A stretch of 64,000 bases of DNA from UBA1926 sp002337215 (GCA_963973795.1 CAXBAF010000001.1:1-64000), one strand, 5' to 3'. Counted from the stretch's first letter, positions 28,390-37,177 are shown. The notes: generated by a model from the letters alone, not told the origin. Program-made: numbers and translations.

Positions 28390-29421
28390 ATGATGGACAG
28401 CGAATCCCTCATCTCGTGCCTCCTGCCCTGGCGGTGGGACCGGCACCCGCGCCGCGCGTTCGTGATGCTCGCGAGCGTCGTGACCATCGGGACGGCCGGG
28501 ATCCACTGGATCGAGGGGTGGGACGTCTGGCGGTCGTTCTTCTTCACCCTCATCACACTGACGACGGTGGGGTACACCGAGTACGACATCTCGCCCGCGG
28601 GGGAGCGGTTCACCGCGCTGATCCTTATCGGCGGCATCGCCATCGCGTCCTACTGCCTCGCCCAGATCGTCGAGTTCGTTGCCAATCAGTCGGCGTTTCC
28701 CGAAAGGAAGATCATGCATCAGATCCAGCACCTCAGCGGGCATCACATTGTCTGCGGCGCAGGATCCATGGGCTCTCGGGTGATCGAGCGGCTCGAGGCA
28801 CAGGGCGAAGTCGTCGTCGCGATCGATATCGACGAGGGGATCGTCCAGAAACACCGGGACCGGGGCCTCATCGTGCTGCACGGCGACGCGACCTCCGACG
28901 TGATGCTCCATCAGGCGGGTGTCGAGCGGGCACAATCGCTCGCCGCGGCGACCGCCTCGGACGCGGTCAACGCGATGGTCTGCCTATCGGCTCACGCGCT
29001 CGCGCCGGACATGACACTCATCGCGCGCGCACACGCGATCGAGTCAGAAACCAAGCTCCGCCGGGCGGGCGCACAGACCGTCATCAGCCCGACCATTTAT
29101 GGGGGCGACGGCATCGCCGAGTTCATGGCAAGGCCGGACACCGCCCGCGTGATGTTCGGCGACGACGGCACCGATACCTCGATCTCCAACCCGATGCGGA
29201 TCTTCGAGTTCGACATCGACGCGGGAACACAAGACGAGTTCGTCTCTGTCGCGGACTTCGAGTCACGGCACCCGACGCTCACGGTTGTCGCCTACCGCCC
29301 GCAGCACGGCCCGTTCGAGATGAAGCCGGATGCGCGCCGAGAGTTGCACCCGGGTGACTCGCTCATGGTCGCGGGGCTCGTCGCCGACCTCGGGACACTC
29401 CGCGTGGAGAACGCCGCCTGA
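28390..29421 (+). CDS. Potassium channel with TrkA-type RCK domain
   Basis: 343 aa. Two membrane helices (about 17-33 and 77-98) flank a pore loop SFFFTLITLTTVGYTEY. The selectivity filter reads TVGYTE where TVGYGD is usual: Gly is Thr and Asp is Glu. The RCK N domain starts at HHIVCGAGSMGSRVIERL (Gly-x-Gly-x-x-Gly nucleotide motif) with acidic VVVAIDIDEG after strand 2, and a TrkA-C domain ends the protein (RRELHPGDSLMVAG). It is probably a ligand-gated cation channel of the inner membrane. A copy of its first part, with the same filter change, sits at 22847-23026. Confidence 0.88.
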   Translation: MMDSESLISCLLPWRWDRHPRRAFVMLASVVTIGTAGIHWIEGWDVWRSFFFTLITLTTVGYTEYDISPAGERFTALILIGGIAIASYCLAQIVEFVANQSAFPERKIMHQIQHLSGHHIVCGAGSMGSRVIERLEAQGEVVVAIDIDEGIVQKHRDRGLIVLHGDATSDVMLHQAGVERAQSLAAATASDAVNAMVCLSAHALAPDMTLIARAHAIESETKLRRAGAQTVISPTIYGGDGIAEFMARPDTARVMFGDDGTDTSISNPMRIFEFDIDAGTQDEFVSVADFESRHPTLTVVAYRPQHGPFEMKPDARRELHPGDSLMVAGLVADLGTLRVENAA

Positions 29422-29559
29422 GCGAACTCGACTGGTCACGGTGAACTCCGTATTGCAGACATGCGGGTCCGCATCGCGCGCTCATGTGCGCACCCGCCCG
29501 CGTTTACTCCCTATGCTCGGGCGTCGGTTTCCACCCCTGTCACAACGGAGAATTTGTTG

Positions 29560-31572
29560 ATGCGCACTCCCCGCTGTCTGCTCGCGTTGCCGCTCTGCCT
29601 GCTCACCCTCGGCTGCGAATCGACGCGGAACGCGGGCAGCGATTCCCCGGCGTACGCACGCGACATCGATTACGGCCCGCGTGAAGACACCCGCCGTCCC
29701 GCGGGGCTCGGCGTCGAGAGCCTCTTTGAGCCCATGGACTACGCGACACCGAACGAGCGCCGGCTCGGCTCGGGCGCACCCGGGCCCGACTATTGGCAGC
29801 AGCGCGTGGACTACGACATCGATGTGCGCATCGACGCGTCCGCCGACGTGATCGAAGGCAGGCAGCGCGTCGCCTATCACAACAACAGCCCGCACGAGTT
29901 GACCTTCTTCTGGATCCAGCTCGAGCAGAACCTGTTCAACCCCACGTCGCTCGGCGCGCGCTCGCACACACCCCGAGGCATTCTCCGGGGCAGACCCACG
30001 TTCGAGGGCGGGTACACGATCCCCTGGATCCGAAGCAGCGGGCGCGACCTGGAGTTCGAGGTCTACGACACGCTCGCGCGCGTCGAACTGCCCGAACCGA
30101 TCGAGCCGGGCGAAGTCTGGGAGTACGAACTGGAATGGTCGTTCGAGGTCCCGCCCTATCTGCGCCGGATGGGCGTTGAGGATGTCGAGCAGGGCAAGGT
30201 CTTCGAGCTTGCGCAGTGGTTCCCGCACGCCTGCAACTACGACGACGTGCACGGCTGGAACACCCTTCCCTACCTGGGGACGGGCGAGTTCTACACCAAC
30301 TTCGGTGATTACAGCGTCGATGTGACGGTGCCGAGCGACTACGTCGTCGCGGCGACGGGTGTTCTGAGGAACGAGTCCGAGGTGCTGACGCCGACGGTGC
30401 GGGAGCGCCTCGCGGCGGCGATGACGAGCGACGAGCCGGTCTGGATTGTCTCGCCCGACGAGGTGGGGGACGCGACGCTCGTCGGGAGCGGCGGCGGCGA
30501 GCGGACCTGGCGGTTCGAGGCTCAGGATGTGCGCACGTTCGCGTTCGCCGCGAGCGACGCGTTCATCTGGGACGCGTGCAAGGCGGATGTAAACGAGAAG
30601 GACGGTTCAGTGCGCACGGTGCGGGTGCAGTCGCTGTATCCCAAGGAAGCCGAGGTCTGGTACGCCGACCACGAGGACGGCGGCAGCACACGGATCCTCA
30701 AGCACTCGATCGAGTTCTACAGCGATTTCCTGTACCCGTACCCGTACCCGCACATGACGAACGTGAACGGACCCGAGGGGGGGATGGAGTACCCGATGAT
30801 CGTCTTCTGCGGCTCGCGCACGAACGTGCGCGGGATGCAGGGCGTGACCGACCACGAGGTGGGGCACTCGTGGTTCCCGATGATCGTGAACACCGACGAG
30901 CGGCGGCACGTGTGGATGGACGAAGGTTTCAACACCTTCATCAACACCTACGCGCGGGCGGACTTGCGGGACAGCGAATTGAATCTGGATCGCTCGAAGC
31001 GACAATCGCTGGAGGTCGCGCGGGCGACAAACCCGCAGCCGGTGACGCTCGCGCCCGATTACATGTGGCGCCGCTGGGTCGGCAACCTCGGCTACCGCAA
31101 GACCGGCATGGGACTCGTGCTGCTCCGCGAATTGATCCTCGGCCCCGAGCGGTTCGATACCGCGTTCCGCGAGTACATCGACCGTTGGGCGTTCAAGAGC
31201 CCGCAGCCGAGCGATTTCTTCCGCAGCATGGAGGACTCGGCCGGGATGGATCTGGGCTGGTTCTGGAAGGGCTGGTTCCTCGGAACAGGCGCGGCCGACT
31301 TCGCGGTGACGAATGCGGAACTGGCCGAGGACGGGGAGAGCGGGCTGATCACCTTCGAGAACCGGGGGGATGTGGTGCTGCCGGTGCCGTACCGGGTGAC
31401 GTTCGAGGGCGGCGAGGTGGTGGATTACGAACTGCCGGTGCAGTCGTGGGCGCAGACGAACACGTGGATCGCGATCGTGGACGCCGGGGGGCGGGCGATC
31501 GAGAAGGTGGAGATCGATCCGGGATTCTTGATCCCGGAGGATGACAAGCGGGACAATGTGTGGGAGCGGTGA
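29560..31572 (+). CDS. M1-family metallopeptidase, lipoprotein
   Basis: 670 aa from ATG 29560 with ACGGAG upstream; the frame is open 33 codons further, but a lipoprotein signal (LALPLCLLTLGC) begins exactly at this ATG. The M1 catalytic core is clear: GMEYP exopeptidase-like motif (EGGMEYPMIVF), zinc motif HEVGH in VTDHEVGHSW and the third zinc ligand Glu in WMDEGFNTF. The N-terminal beta domain and the C-terminal beta segment are also present. It would cleave N-terminal residues or peptides in the periplasm. It is followed by paired terminators. Confidence 0.92.
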   Translation: MRTPRCLLALPLCLLTLGCESTRNAGSDSPAYARDIDYGPREDTRRPAGLGVESLFEPMDYATPNERRLGSGAPGPDYWQQRVDYDIDVRIDASADVIEGRQRVAYHNNSPHELTFFWIQLEQNLFNPTSLGARSHTPRGILRGRPTFEGGYTIPWIRSSGRDLEFEVYDTLARVELPEPIEPGEVWEYELEWSFEVPPYLRRMGVEDVEQGKVFELAQWFPHACNYDDVHGWNTLPYLGTGEFYTNFGDYSVDVTVPSDYVVAATGVLRNESEVLTPTVRERLAAAMTSDEPVWIVSPDEVGDATLVGSGGGERTWRFEAQDVRTFAFAASDAFIWDACKADVNEKDGSVRTVRVQSLYPKEAEVWYADHEDGGSTRILKHSIEFYSDFLYPYPYPHMTNVNGPEGGMEYPMIVFCGSRTNVRGMQGVTDHEVGHSWFPMIVNTDERRHVWMDEGFNTFINTYARADLRDSELNLDRSKRQSLEVARATNPQPVTLAPDYMWRRWVGNLGYRKTGMGLVLLRELILGPERFDTAFREYIDRWAFKSPQPSDFFRSMEDSAGMDLGWFWKGWFLGTGAADFAVTNAELAEDGESGLITFENRGDVVLPVPYRVTFEGGEVVDYELPVQSWAQTNTWIAIVDAGGRAIEKVEIDPGFLIPEDDKRDNVWER

Positions 31573-31622
31573 GTTGTCACTCGCGGTTCGTGCCCCATCA
31601 TTGAGATATTTGGTTCAAAGAG

Positions 31623-31647
31623 CCCCTCGCACGAGTGAGGGGTTTTT
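31623..31647 (+). terminator. Rho-independent terminator for the M1 peptidase gene
   Basis: Stem CCCCTC (31623-31628) and GAGGGG (31637-31642) with an 8-base loop, followed by TTTTT. Confidence 0.85.
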
Positions 31648-31656
31648 CGTAGGGCG

Positions 31657-31679
31657 AAACCCCTCGCTTGCGCGAGGGG
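31657..31679 (-). terminator. Rho-independent terminator for pgpA
   Basis: Perfect 8-bp stem CCCCTCGC (31660-31667) and GCGAGGGG (31672-31679), loop TTGC. On the minus strand it is followed by TTTCG. Together with the hairpin at 31623 it forms a larger inverted repeat between convergent genes. Confidence 0.75.
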
Positions 31680-31682
31680 CTC

Positions 31683-32225
31683 TTAGAGCACGATCAGGCA
31701 AATCACCTGCGTCATGATCAGGGCATATGCCCCCGCGAACAGGTCGTCGATCAGCACGCCCCACCCGCCGGGTAGTTTCTGGAGCCCGTTCGCTGGGGGT
31801 GGCTTGAGGATATCGAAGAACCGGAACGCGAGGAACGACACGGCGAGGGCGAAAGCAAGCGGCCAGAGGGTGACGATCAACGAAGCATCGCCCGCGAAGG
31901 CTGGCGCGGCGACCGGCAGGGCGATCAGCGCGATGCACTGCCCCGCGGTCTCGTCGGCGACGACCCAGCCCGGGTCTTTCTTGCCGTACCACGCCTCGGC
32001 CCATTCCCCGAAGACCACGCACGCCGCCGACGAGGCGATGCAGACGAGGGCCAGCACCGCGTGATAGATCAGTGGGTTTTCCTGGGGCCCCAGCCCGATC
32101 AGGATGAGCAGACCCGCGAGGGCGACGGGGGGGAGCGAGCCCCAGGTGCCGGGCGCGGGGCGGAGGTGGCCGAGCCCGAAGACGGTGACGGCGTGCCAGC
32201 GGTGGTCATGGGGGGCGGGGATCAT
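31683..32225 (-). CDS. pgpA: Phosphatidylglycerophosphatase A
   Basis: 180 aa from ATG 32225; the frame stays open over 110 more codons through the hairpin cluster, but the family begins here. The N-terminus has FGLGHLRPAPGTWGSLPP, the usual PgpA start (GlyxGxxxxxPGTxGS), then VADETAGQCIAL and a C-terminal FRFFDILKPPPANGLQKLPGG before GVLIDDLFAG. Four membrane helices. It removes phosphate from phosphatidylglycerol phosphate, the product of the neighbouring pgsA. No ribosome binding site is obvious. Confidence 0.93.
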   Translation of the reverse strand: MIPAPHDHRWHAVTVFGLGHLRPAPGTWGSLPPVALAGLLILIGLGPQENPLIYHAVLALVCIASSAACVVFGEWAEAWYGKKDPGWVVADETAGQCIALIALPVAAPAFAGDASLIVTLWPLAFALAVSFLAFRFFDILKPPPANGLQKLPGGWGVLIDDLFAGAYALIMTQVICLIVL

Positions 32226-32298
32226 GGTTCGGACTGTACCGGATTGCGTCGATGGGGTGCGGCGCGAATGAGGCCCATCGAGGCGGGTCACATCGGTT

Positions 32299-32568
32299 GG
32301 GGTGCCATGGAGACGGCGGAGCCTTCTCCATGCGGGTGCCACGACTCGCTGCGCTGCAGCGCAGTCGTGCTGTGCCGAACTCAAGGTACTGAGCACTGCT
32401 GCGCCGAAGTCGGCGAGCAGTGGCACCCCGTCTCGATTTTGTCCGACGAATCTGACAGTAGCCCGAGCACTCTTTTGTGAGAAACGATCTACGGAGACCG
32501 CGGAGCCTTCTCCATGCTTCGGTCGTTGTCTCATGGAGAAACCGCTTCGCGGTGTCTCCATGGCACCG
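32299..32568. repeat. Cluster of hairpins and inverted/direct repeats between pgsA and pgpA
   Basis: GGTGCCATGGAGAC at 32301 recurs inverted at 32555-32568 (GTCTCCATGGCACC). A 25-base unit starting GGAGACGGCGGAGCC (32310) recurs directly near 32493 with one mismatch. Separate hairpins: CACGACT...AGTCGTG around a GCGCTGCAGCGC palindrome (32339-32368), CACTGCTG-CGCCG...CGGCG-AGCAGTG (32394-32422), and ATGGAGA-ACCGC-TTC-GCGGT-TCTCCAT (32533-32561). The 348 bp between the genes hold no gene. The pattern resembles REP/MITE-like extragenic elements. Coordinates of the outer edges are approximate. Confidence 0.75.
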
Positions 32569-32573
32569 CGGGA

Positions 32574-33203
32574 TCAGTCGGGTGTCGTTGGGGCGCGCAT
32601 GAGCCCCGCGATGCGGGTGAGGTAGGGGACGAGGGAGACCGCGGTCGCGATCGTCGCGGCCCAGGCGGACCAGATCGCGAGCGGGCCGGGCTCGGCGGAT
32701 GTCGCGATATCGATGAGGATGAGCGGGACGGCGACGGACTGCAGGATCATCTTGATCTTGCCGGACCACGCGGCGGAGAAATCAACGCCCGAGGATTCGA
32801 ACACGGACCGCGCGGTGGTGACGAGGAGTTCGCGGAAGAGGATCGTGACCGCCATCCAGGGGGCGACGCCCGAGATGCCGCCCAGGTCGCGCCCGGCGAG
32901 CATGACGAACGCGCCGAGGACGAGGAGTTTGTCGGCAAGGGGGTCCATGATGCGGCCGAACTTGCTGACCGCGTTCCACTTGCGCGCAAGGTAGCCGTCA
33001 GCGGCGTCGGTCAGGGCGGCGACGATGAACAGAACGCACGCCCAGATGGCCCAGTCCCGGATCGGGGCCTCGGCTGGGTCCGCGAAGGAGAGAGCCGCGA
33101 TGAAGACGATCGTCAGCACCAGCCGGCCCAGCGTCAGGGCGTTCGGGAGCTTGGCGCGGTAGCCGATCGCGGGTGGTGAAGACGAATTGGGCATGGATGG
33201 CAT
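32574..33203 (-). CDS. pgsA: CDP-diacylglycerol-glycerol-3-phosphate 3-phosphatidyltransferase
   Basis: 209 aa from ATG 33203 (another ATG at 33194; a longer frame to 33290 is less likely). The CDP-alcohol phosphotransferase motif is complete: DAADGYLARKWNAVSKFGRI then MDPLADK, i.e. D-x2-DG-x2-AR-x8-G-x3-D-x3-D. Several membrane helices surround it. It makes phosphatidylglycerol phosphate, which PgpA, encoded 348 bp downstream on the same strand, dephosphorylates. Confidence 0.94.
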   Translation of the reverse strand: MPSMPNSSSPPAIGYRAKLPNALTLGRLVLTIVFIAALSFADPAEAPIRDWAIWACVLFIVAALTDAADGYLARKWNAVSKFGRIMDPLADKLLVLGAFVMLAGRDLGGISGVAPWMAVTILFRELLVTTARSVFESSGVDFSAAWSGKIKMILQSVAVPLILIDIATSAEPGPLAIWSAWAATIATAVSLVPYLTRIAGLMRAPTTPD

Positions 33204-33434
33204 GGTATCGACGGCTCGGCGCGGTGCTCGGCGCGCGTGTGTGATGCGACGGGGCCGCGGGTGGCGGACGGAAAACAAGTTCGGAATCACGGGGGAAGGG
33301 GATCGCGTCGGTTGCCGGTGCTACGGGGGGGTTCTATCCTCCCGTTCCCCGGGGGTCTCTGCTTTCGGGGTGCTGCCCTCCGCACGAAGGCCGACCGCTC
33401 CCGGGTCATCGGGATCGGTCATCGGGATTCAGAC

Positions 33435-34454
33435 TTGGACGCTGCAACGCTCGAATCGACGATCCACCCGCTCGTTCTTTATGTCGCGTGTGCGATCGGC
33501 GCGCTCGGTGTGGTGATCGCGATGCCGCGGAAGGGCGTGAGCCCGCTGCTGATCGGGGGCATTCTCGCCGCCGCCGCGGTCGGCATGGTCATCATGGGGC
33601 TGATCCTGACCAAGCCCGCCGATGAGCCCATGCCCAATCTGTTCTTCCACGCCTTCGCGATCCTCGCGTTGGGCGGGGCGTTGCGGATGATCACGCATCC
33701 CAAGCCGGTCTATTCGGCACTGTATTTCATCCTGACGATCATTGCGTCGAGCGGGCTCTATCTTCTTCTGAGTGCTGAGTTTATGGCATTTGCGTTGATC
33801 ATCATCTACGCGGGTGCGATCCTGATTACCTATCTGTTTGTGATTATGCTCGCGACCCAGGCCCCCAGTGAAGGGGATGAGGATGCGTTGAGCGACTATG
33901 ACTCGACGGCTCGGGAGCCGATCGCGGCGGCCGCGGCGGGCTTTGTGCTCCTCGCGCTGCTCACCACGATGATGTTCCGGGGCACGCCGACACTCCTGAC
34001 CCGCCCCGGCCTCAATTCCTCGGATGAAATCCTCGCGAATCTGCCCGGCAAGGTGGAGGACGCGCTGCTCGCGGACCTCCGCGGGGCCGAGTTGGTCGGC
34101 GAGGACGAGGCGTTCGCCCGGATGGGGGATACCGGAGCGTTGGTGATCGACAGCGAGGCTCGAACGGTGCTGGTCGCCCCGATGGTCGTCGCGGACGCTG
34201 CTCCCGAGTTCCGCGAGTCGGACCGGGTGGTCATCGTCCCTGCTGAGATGTGGCCCGAGGAACTGGTCGGGACCAATATCGAGGGCCTGGGTCTGAATCT
34301 TCTCGGGAAGCACCCGATGACGATCGAGATCGCGGGCATCGTGCTGCTGATGGCGATGCTGGGCGCGACGGTGCTGGCCCGCAAGCAGGTGGACATCGAA
34401 GAAGAAGCGAAGGCCCGGCAGCAGCGCCGGCTCGCGGTGGAGGGCACGCGGTGA
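33435..34454 (+). CDS. nuoJ: NADH-quinone oxidoreductase subunit J, with a large insertion
   Basis: About 339 aa if it starts at TTG 33435; the upstream frame is open but not NuoJ-like, so the start is uncertain. Membrane helices 1-4 carry the family stretches NPV-like HPKPVYSALYFILTIIASS and LLLSAEFMAFALIIIYAGAI followed by LITYLFVIML. Helices run to about residue 180, then a soluble stretch of about 110 residues (about 180-290, Asp/Glu/Val-rich) separates helix 4 from the last helix (EIAGIVLLMAMLGATVLA). Usual NuoJ is about 165-220 aa without this stretch. First gene of the nuoJ-K-L-M-N block. Confidence 0.88.
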   Translation: MDAATLESTIHPLVLYVACAIGALGVVIAMPRKGVSPLLIGGILAAAAVGMVIMGLILTKPADEPMPNLFFHAFAILALGGALRMITHPKPVYSALYFILTIIASSGLYLLLSAEFMAFALIIIYAGAILITYLFVIMLATQAPSEGDEDALSDYDSTAREPIAAAAAGFVLLALLTTMMFRGTPTLLTRPGLNSSDEILANLPGKVEDALLADLRGAELVGEDEAFARMGDTGALVIDSEARTVLVAPMVVADAAPEFRESDRVVIVPAEMWPEELVGTNIEGLGLNLLGKHPMTIEIAGIVLLMAMLGATVLARKQVDIEEEAKARQQRRLAVEGTR

Positions 34455-34846
34455 TCGACACTGTTCTTTCCGGCATGTCGAGCCTGCCCTCGATGACGCT
34501 CGTCCCCAGTCTGGCGCAGACGGCGTTCCCGGACGCGATGGCGTCCTCGACGCTGAACCACTACCTGTTCGTCAGCGCCGTGATGTTCGCGCTGGGGCTG
34601 ATCGGGTTCGTCACGCGTCGGAACCTGATCATCATGTTCCTGTGCACGGAGCTGATGTTCCAGGCCGCGGGTCTGGCGATGATCGCGTTCGGGCGGTACC
34701 ACATGAATTTCGATGGTCAGACGTTCGTGATTTTCGTGCTGACGATCGCGGCCGCGGAAGCGGCGATGGCGCTCGCGCTGGTCGTGCTGCTGTTCCGCAA
34801 GCGGGAGAGCCTGGACGCGAACCTGTGGGCGGAACTCAAGGGCTAA
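34451..34846 (+). CDS. nuoK: NADH-quinone oxidoreductase subunit K
   Basis: 131 aa from GTG 34451, which overlaps the nuoJ stop as GTGA and is preceded by GGAGGG. A start at ATG 34475 would give 123 aa. Three membrane helices. NLIIMFLCTELMFQAAGLAM holds the conserved helix-2 glutamate, and FVIFVLTIAAAEAAMALALV holds the helix-3 glutamate, both part of the proton channel. The N-terminus is about 25 residues longer than in most NuoK. Translationally coupled to nuoJ. Confidence 0.93.
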   Translation: MIDTVLSGMSSLPSMTLVPSLAQTAFPDAMASSTLNHYLFVSAVMFALGLIGFVTRRNLIIMFLCTELMFQAAGLAMIAFGRYHMNFDGQTFVIFVLTIAAAEAAMALALVVLLFRKRESLDANLWAELKG

Positions 34847-34862
34847 AGGGGCACAGATCGCC

Positions 34863-37166
34863 ATGACGGGCATCACCGGCACGATCCTTGAAACAGTTCT
34901 GACCACCGCATTTGCGGTCGCGGATCCCGCCGCCGAGGCCGCGGGTCACGCCGGCGCACACGGCGGGGGCCACGGCGCGACCAGCGGCGGGGCGTTGATG
35001 GCGCTCATCCCGCTGCTCCCGCTGTTCGGCGCGGTGCTCGTGGGCGTGTTCGCCTGCTTCAACGAGAAAAGCAAGCTCCCCGCGTACGCGACGGTGGGGC
35101 TGCTCGCGGTCGCGTTCGTGCTCACACTGATCACCTATCTCGGCTGGAACGGGCACGACCCGATCCAGGTCCGCCTGTGGGATTGGATCGGGCTCGAGTG
35201 GGGCAGCGGCGGTGTGGGGCAGACGCTCGACGCCGGGTTTGCGTTCTACTTCGACGGCCTCAGCCTGCTCTGGATGCTCTTTGTCACCGGGCTCGCGACG
35301 CTCATCGGGCTCTATGCCAGCGAGTACATGGAGCACGACGCGGGGCTCGGCTACTGCCGGTTCTTCGGCGCGTTCAATCTGTTCGTGTTCAGCATGTCGT
35401 GCCTGGTGATGGGCGACAACCTGCTCATGCTCTTCCTGGGATGGGAGGGCGTGGGCCTCTGCTCGTACCTGCTCATCGGCTACTACTACAAGAAGAAGGC
35501 CGCGGTGGACGCGGGGATGAAGGCGTTCGTCGTCAACCGCATCGGCGACCTGGGCCTGTTGATCGGAACACTGCTCACGTTCACGACCTTCGGCAGCCTG
35601 GAGTTCACCGAGCTCTTCGCGACCATCGGGCACGGCAGCACGGCCTCGGGTGCGCCGCTCGACGCGACCTGGCAGGTCTGGGCGATCCCGCTCCTGCTGA
35701 TGATGGGCGCGTTCGGCAAGTCCGCACAGCTGTTCTTCTACGTCTGGCTCCCCGACGCGATGGAGGGCCCGACCCCGGTGTCGGCGCTGATCCACGCCGC
35801 GACGATGGTCACGGCGGGCGTGTACCTCGTCGCGCGGATGATGCCGCTGTTCGTTGCCGATACGCAGCTCATCGCGCTGAGCGTCGTGACCTGGGGCGGG
35901 GCGATCACGGCCTTCTGGGCCGCGACGATCGCGATGGCGCAGTACGACATCAAGCGGATCATGGGTTACTCGACCATCTCGCAGCTCGGGTACATGTTTT
36001 TCGGGCTCGGCGTCCTCGCGACCACGGGCGGCGTCTTCCACGTCTTCACCCACGCGTTCTTCAAGGCGACGCTCTTTCTCTCGTGCGGCGCCGTCATGCA
36101 CGGCTTCGCCGGCCAGCTCGATCTCCGCAAGCTCAGCGGGCTCTGGAAAGTCCCGGGGTTCAAGATCGTCGTCATCGCCATGCTGATCGGGTGTCTGAAC
36201 CTTGCCGGCTTCCCGTTCACCGCGGGGTACTTCAGCAAGGACATGATCCTCGCCGAGGCGTGGGTGACCAGCGATTCGACCATCTGGGGCTCGAGCTGGG
36301 CGGGCTGGCTGATGCTGCTCACCGCGGGACTGACAGCGTACTACACCTTCCGCGTCTTCTTCCGCGTCTTCGTCGGTCCGGTCGAGTATCACCCGGGCGA
36401 TGATCTGCACGATCACGCTGATGACGCGCACGGCGAAGATCACGCGCACGACGCGGGCCAGCACGGCGATCACCACGCCGACCACTTCCACCCCCACGCG
36501 CCCAAGTGGGCGATCAACCTCGTGCTCGTCGCGCTCGCCGGGGGCTCGGTCCTCGCCGCGGGTCTCTACTTCGTGGGCGACCATCACGGCTGGGCGGGCG
36601 ACATGGTCCACGCCTCGAGCGCCCACTTCGACCCGGCGCATATCGGCGATCATTCCGCGGCGGTTGCCGGGGTCGGTGACGCGGTCGCCGGCGGCGAGTC
36701 GCACGCGGGCGATGCCCACGCGGGGGACACCCACGCGGCTCACGGGACCATACTTGGGCTCGACCCCCACAAGTACATGTACTACATCTCGGCGATCGTC
36801 GGCTTCGTCGGCATCGGCGTCGCGTTCGTGCTCCACTTCGCGGGGCGGACCGAGGCGGCGACGAGCCGGGCCGATTCGCTCGCGCGTGCCATGGAGCCCG
36901 TCCACACCTGGGCGGAGCGCAAGTGGTACGTCGATGAGTTCTACCACTTCATCATTGTGACCCCGTTGAAGGTCATCAGCCATCTGTTCCACTGGTTCGA
37001 CAAGCTCGTCATCGACGGCATCGTCGAGCTGTTCGGCGGCGTGCCCAAGGCAAGCTCGGAATCGCTCAGCCCGGCGACCCAGACCGGCGTGCTCCACGAC
37101 TACGCCCTGCGCATGGTCGCGGGGGTCGCGGTCGTGCTCGTGGTCGTCGCGATCGTGCTGTATTGA
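34863..37166 (+). CDS. nuoL: NADH-quinone oxidoreductase subunit L, with histidine-rich extensions
   Basis: 767 aa, about 130-150 longer than typical NuoL. The antiporter-like core is standard: FLGWEGVGLCSYLLIGYYY, WLPDAMEGPTPVSALIHAAT and MGYSTISQLGYMFFGLG. The extra length is soluble and histidine-rich: an N-terminal GHAGAHGGGHG (about 28-38), a dense His/Asp stretch near 513-550 (e.g. HADDAHGEDHAHDAG, HGDHHADHFHPHA) and a third near 575-630. These lie in loops before the C-terminal lateral helix region. It pumps protons as part of the membrane arm. Starts 16 bp after nuoK. Confidence 0.95.
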   Translation: MTGITGTILETVLTTAFAVADPAAEAAGHAGAHGGGHGATSGGALMALIPLLPLFGAVLVGVFACFNEKSKLPAYATVGLLAVAFVLTLITYLGWNGHDPIQVRLWDWIGLEWGSGGVGQTLDAGFAFYFDGLSLLWMLFVTGLATLIGLYASEYMEHDAGLGYCRFFGAFNLFVFSMSCLVMGDNLLMLFLGWEGVGLCSYLLIGYYYKKKAAVDAGMKAFVVNRIGDLGLLIGTLLTFTTFGSLEFTELFATIGHGSTASGAPLDATWQVWAIPLLLMMGAFGKSAQLFFYVWLPDAMEGPTPVSALIHAATMVTAGVYLVARMMPLFVADTQLIALSVVTWGGAITAFWAATIAMAQYDIKRIMGYSTISQLGYMFFGLGVLATTGGVFHVFTHAFFKATLFLSCGAVMHGFAGQLDLRKLSGLWKVPGFKIVVIAMLIGCLNLAGFPFTAGYFSKDMILAEAWVTSDSTIWGSSWAGWLMLLTAGLTAYYTFRVFFRVFVGPVEYHPGDDLHDHADDAHGEDHAHDAGQHGDHHADHFHPHAPKWAINLVLVALAGGSVLAAGLYFVGDHHGWAGDMVHASSAHFDPAHIGDHSAAVAGVGDAVAGGESHAGDAHAGDTHAAHGTILGLDPHKYMYYISAIVGFVGIGVAFVLHFAGRTEAATSRADSLARAMEPVHTWAERKWYVDEFYHFIIVTPLKVISHLFHWFDKLVIDGIVELFGGVPKASSESLSPATQTGVLHDYALRMVAGVAVVLVVVAIVLY

Positions 37167-37177
37167 TTGGTTCACCT

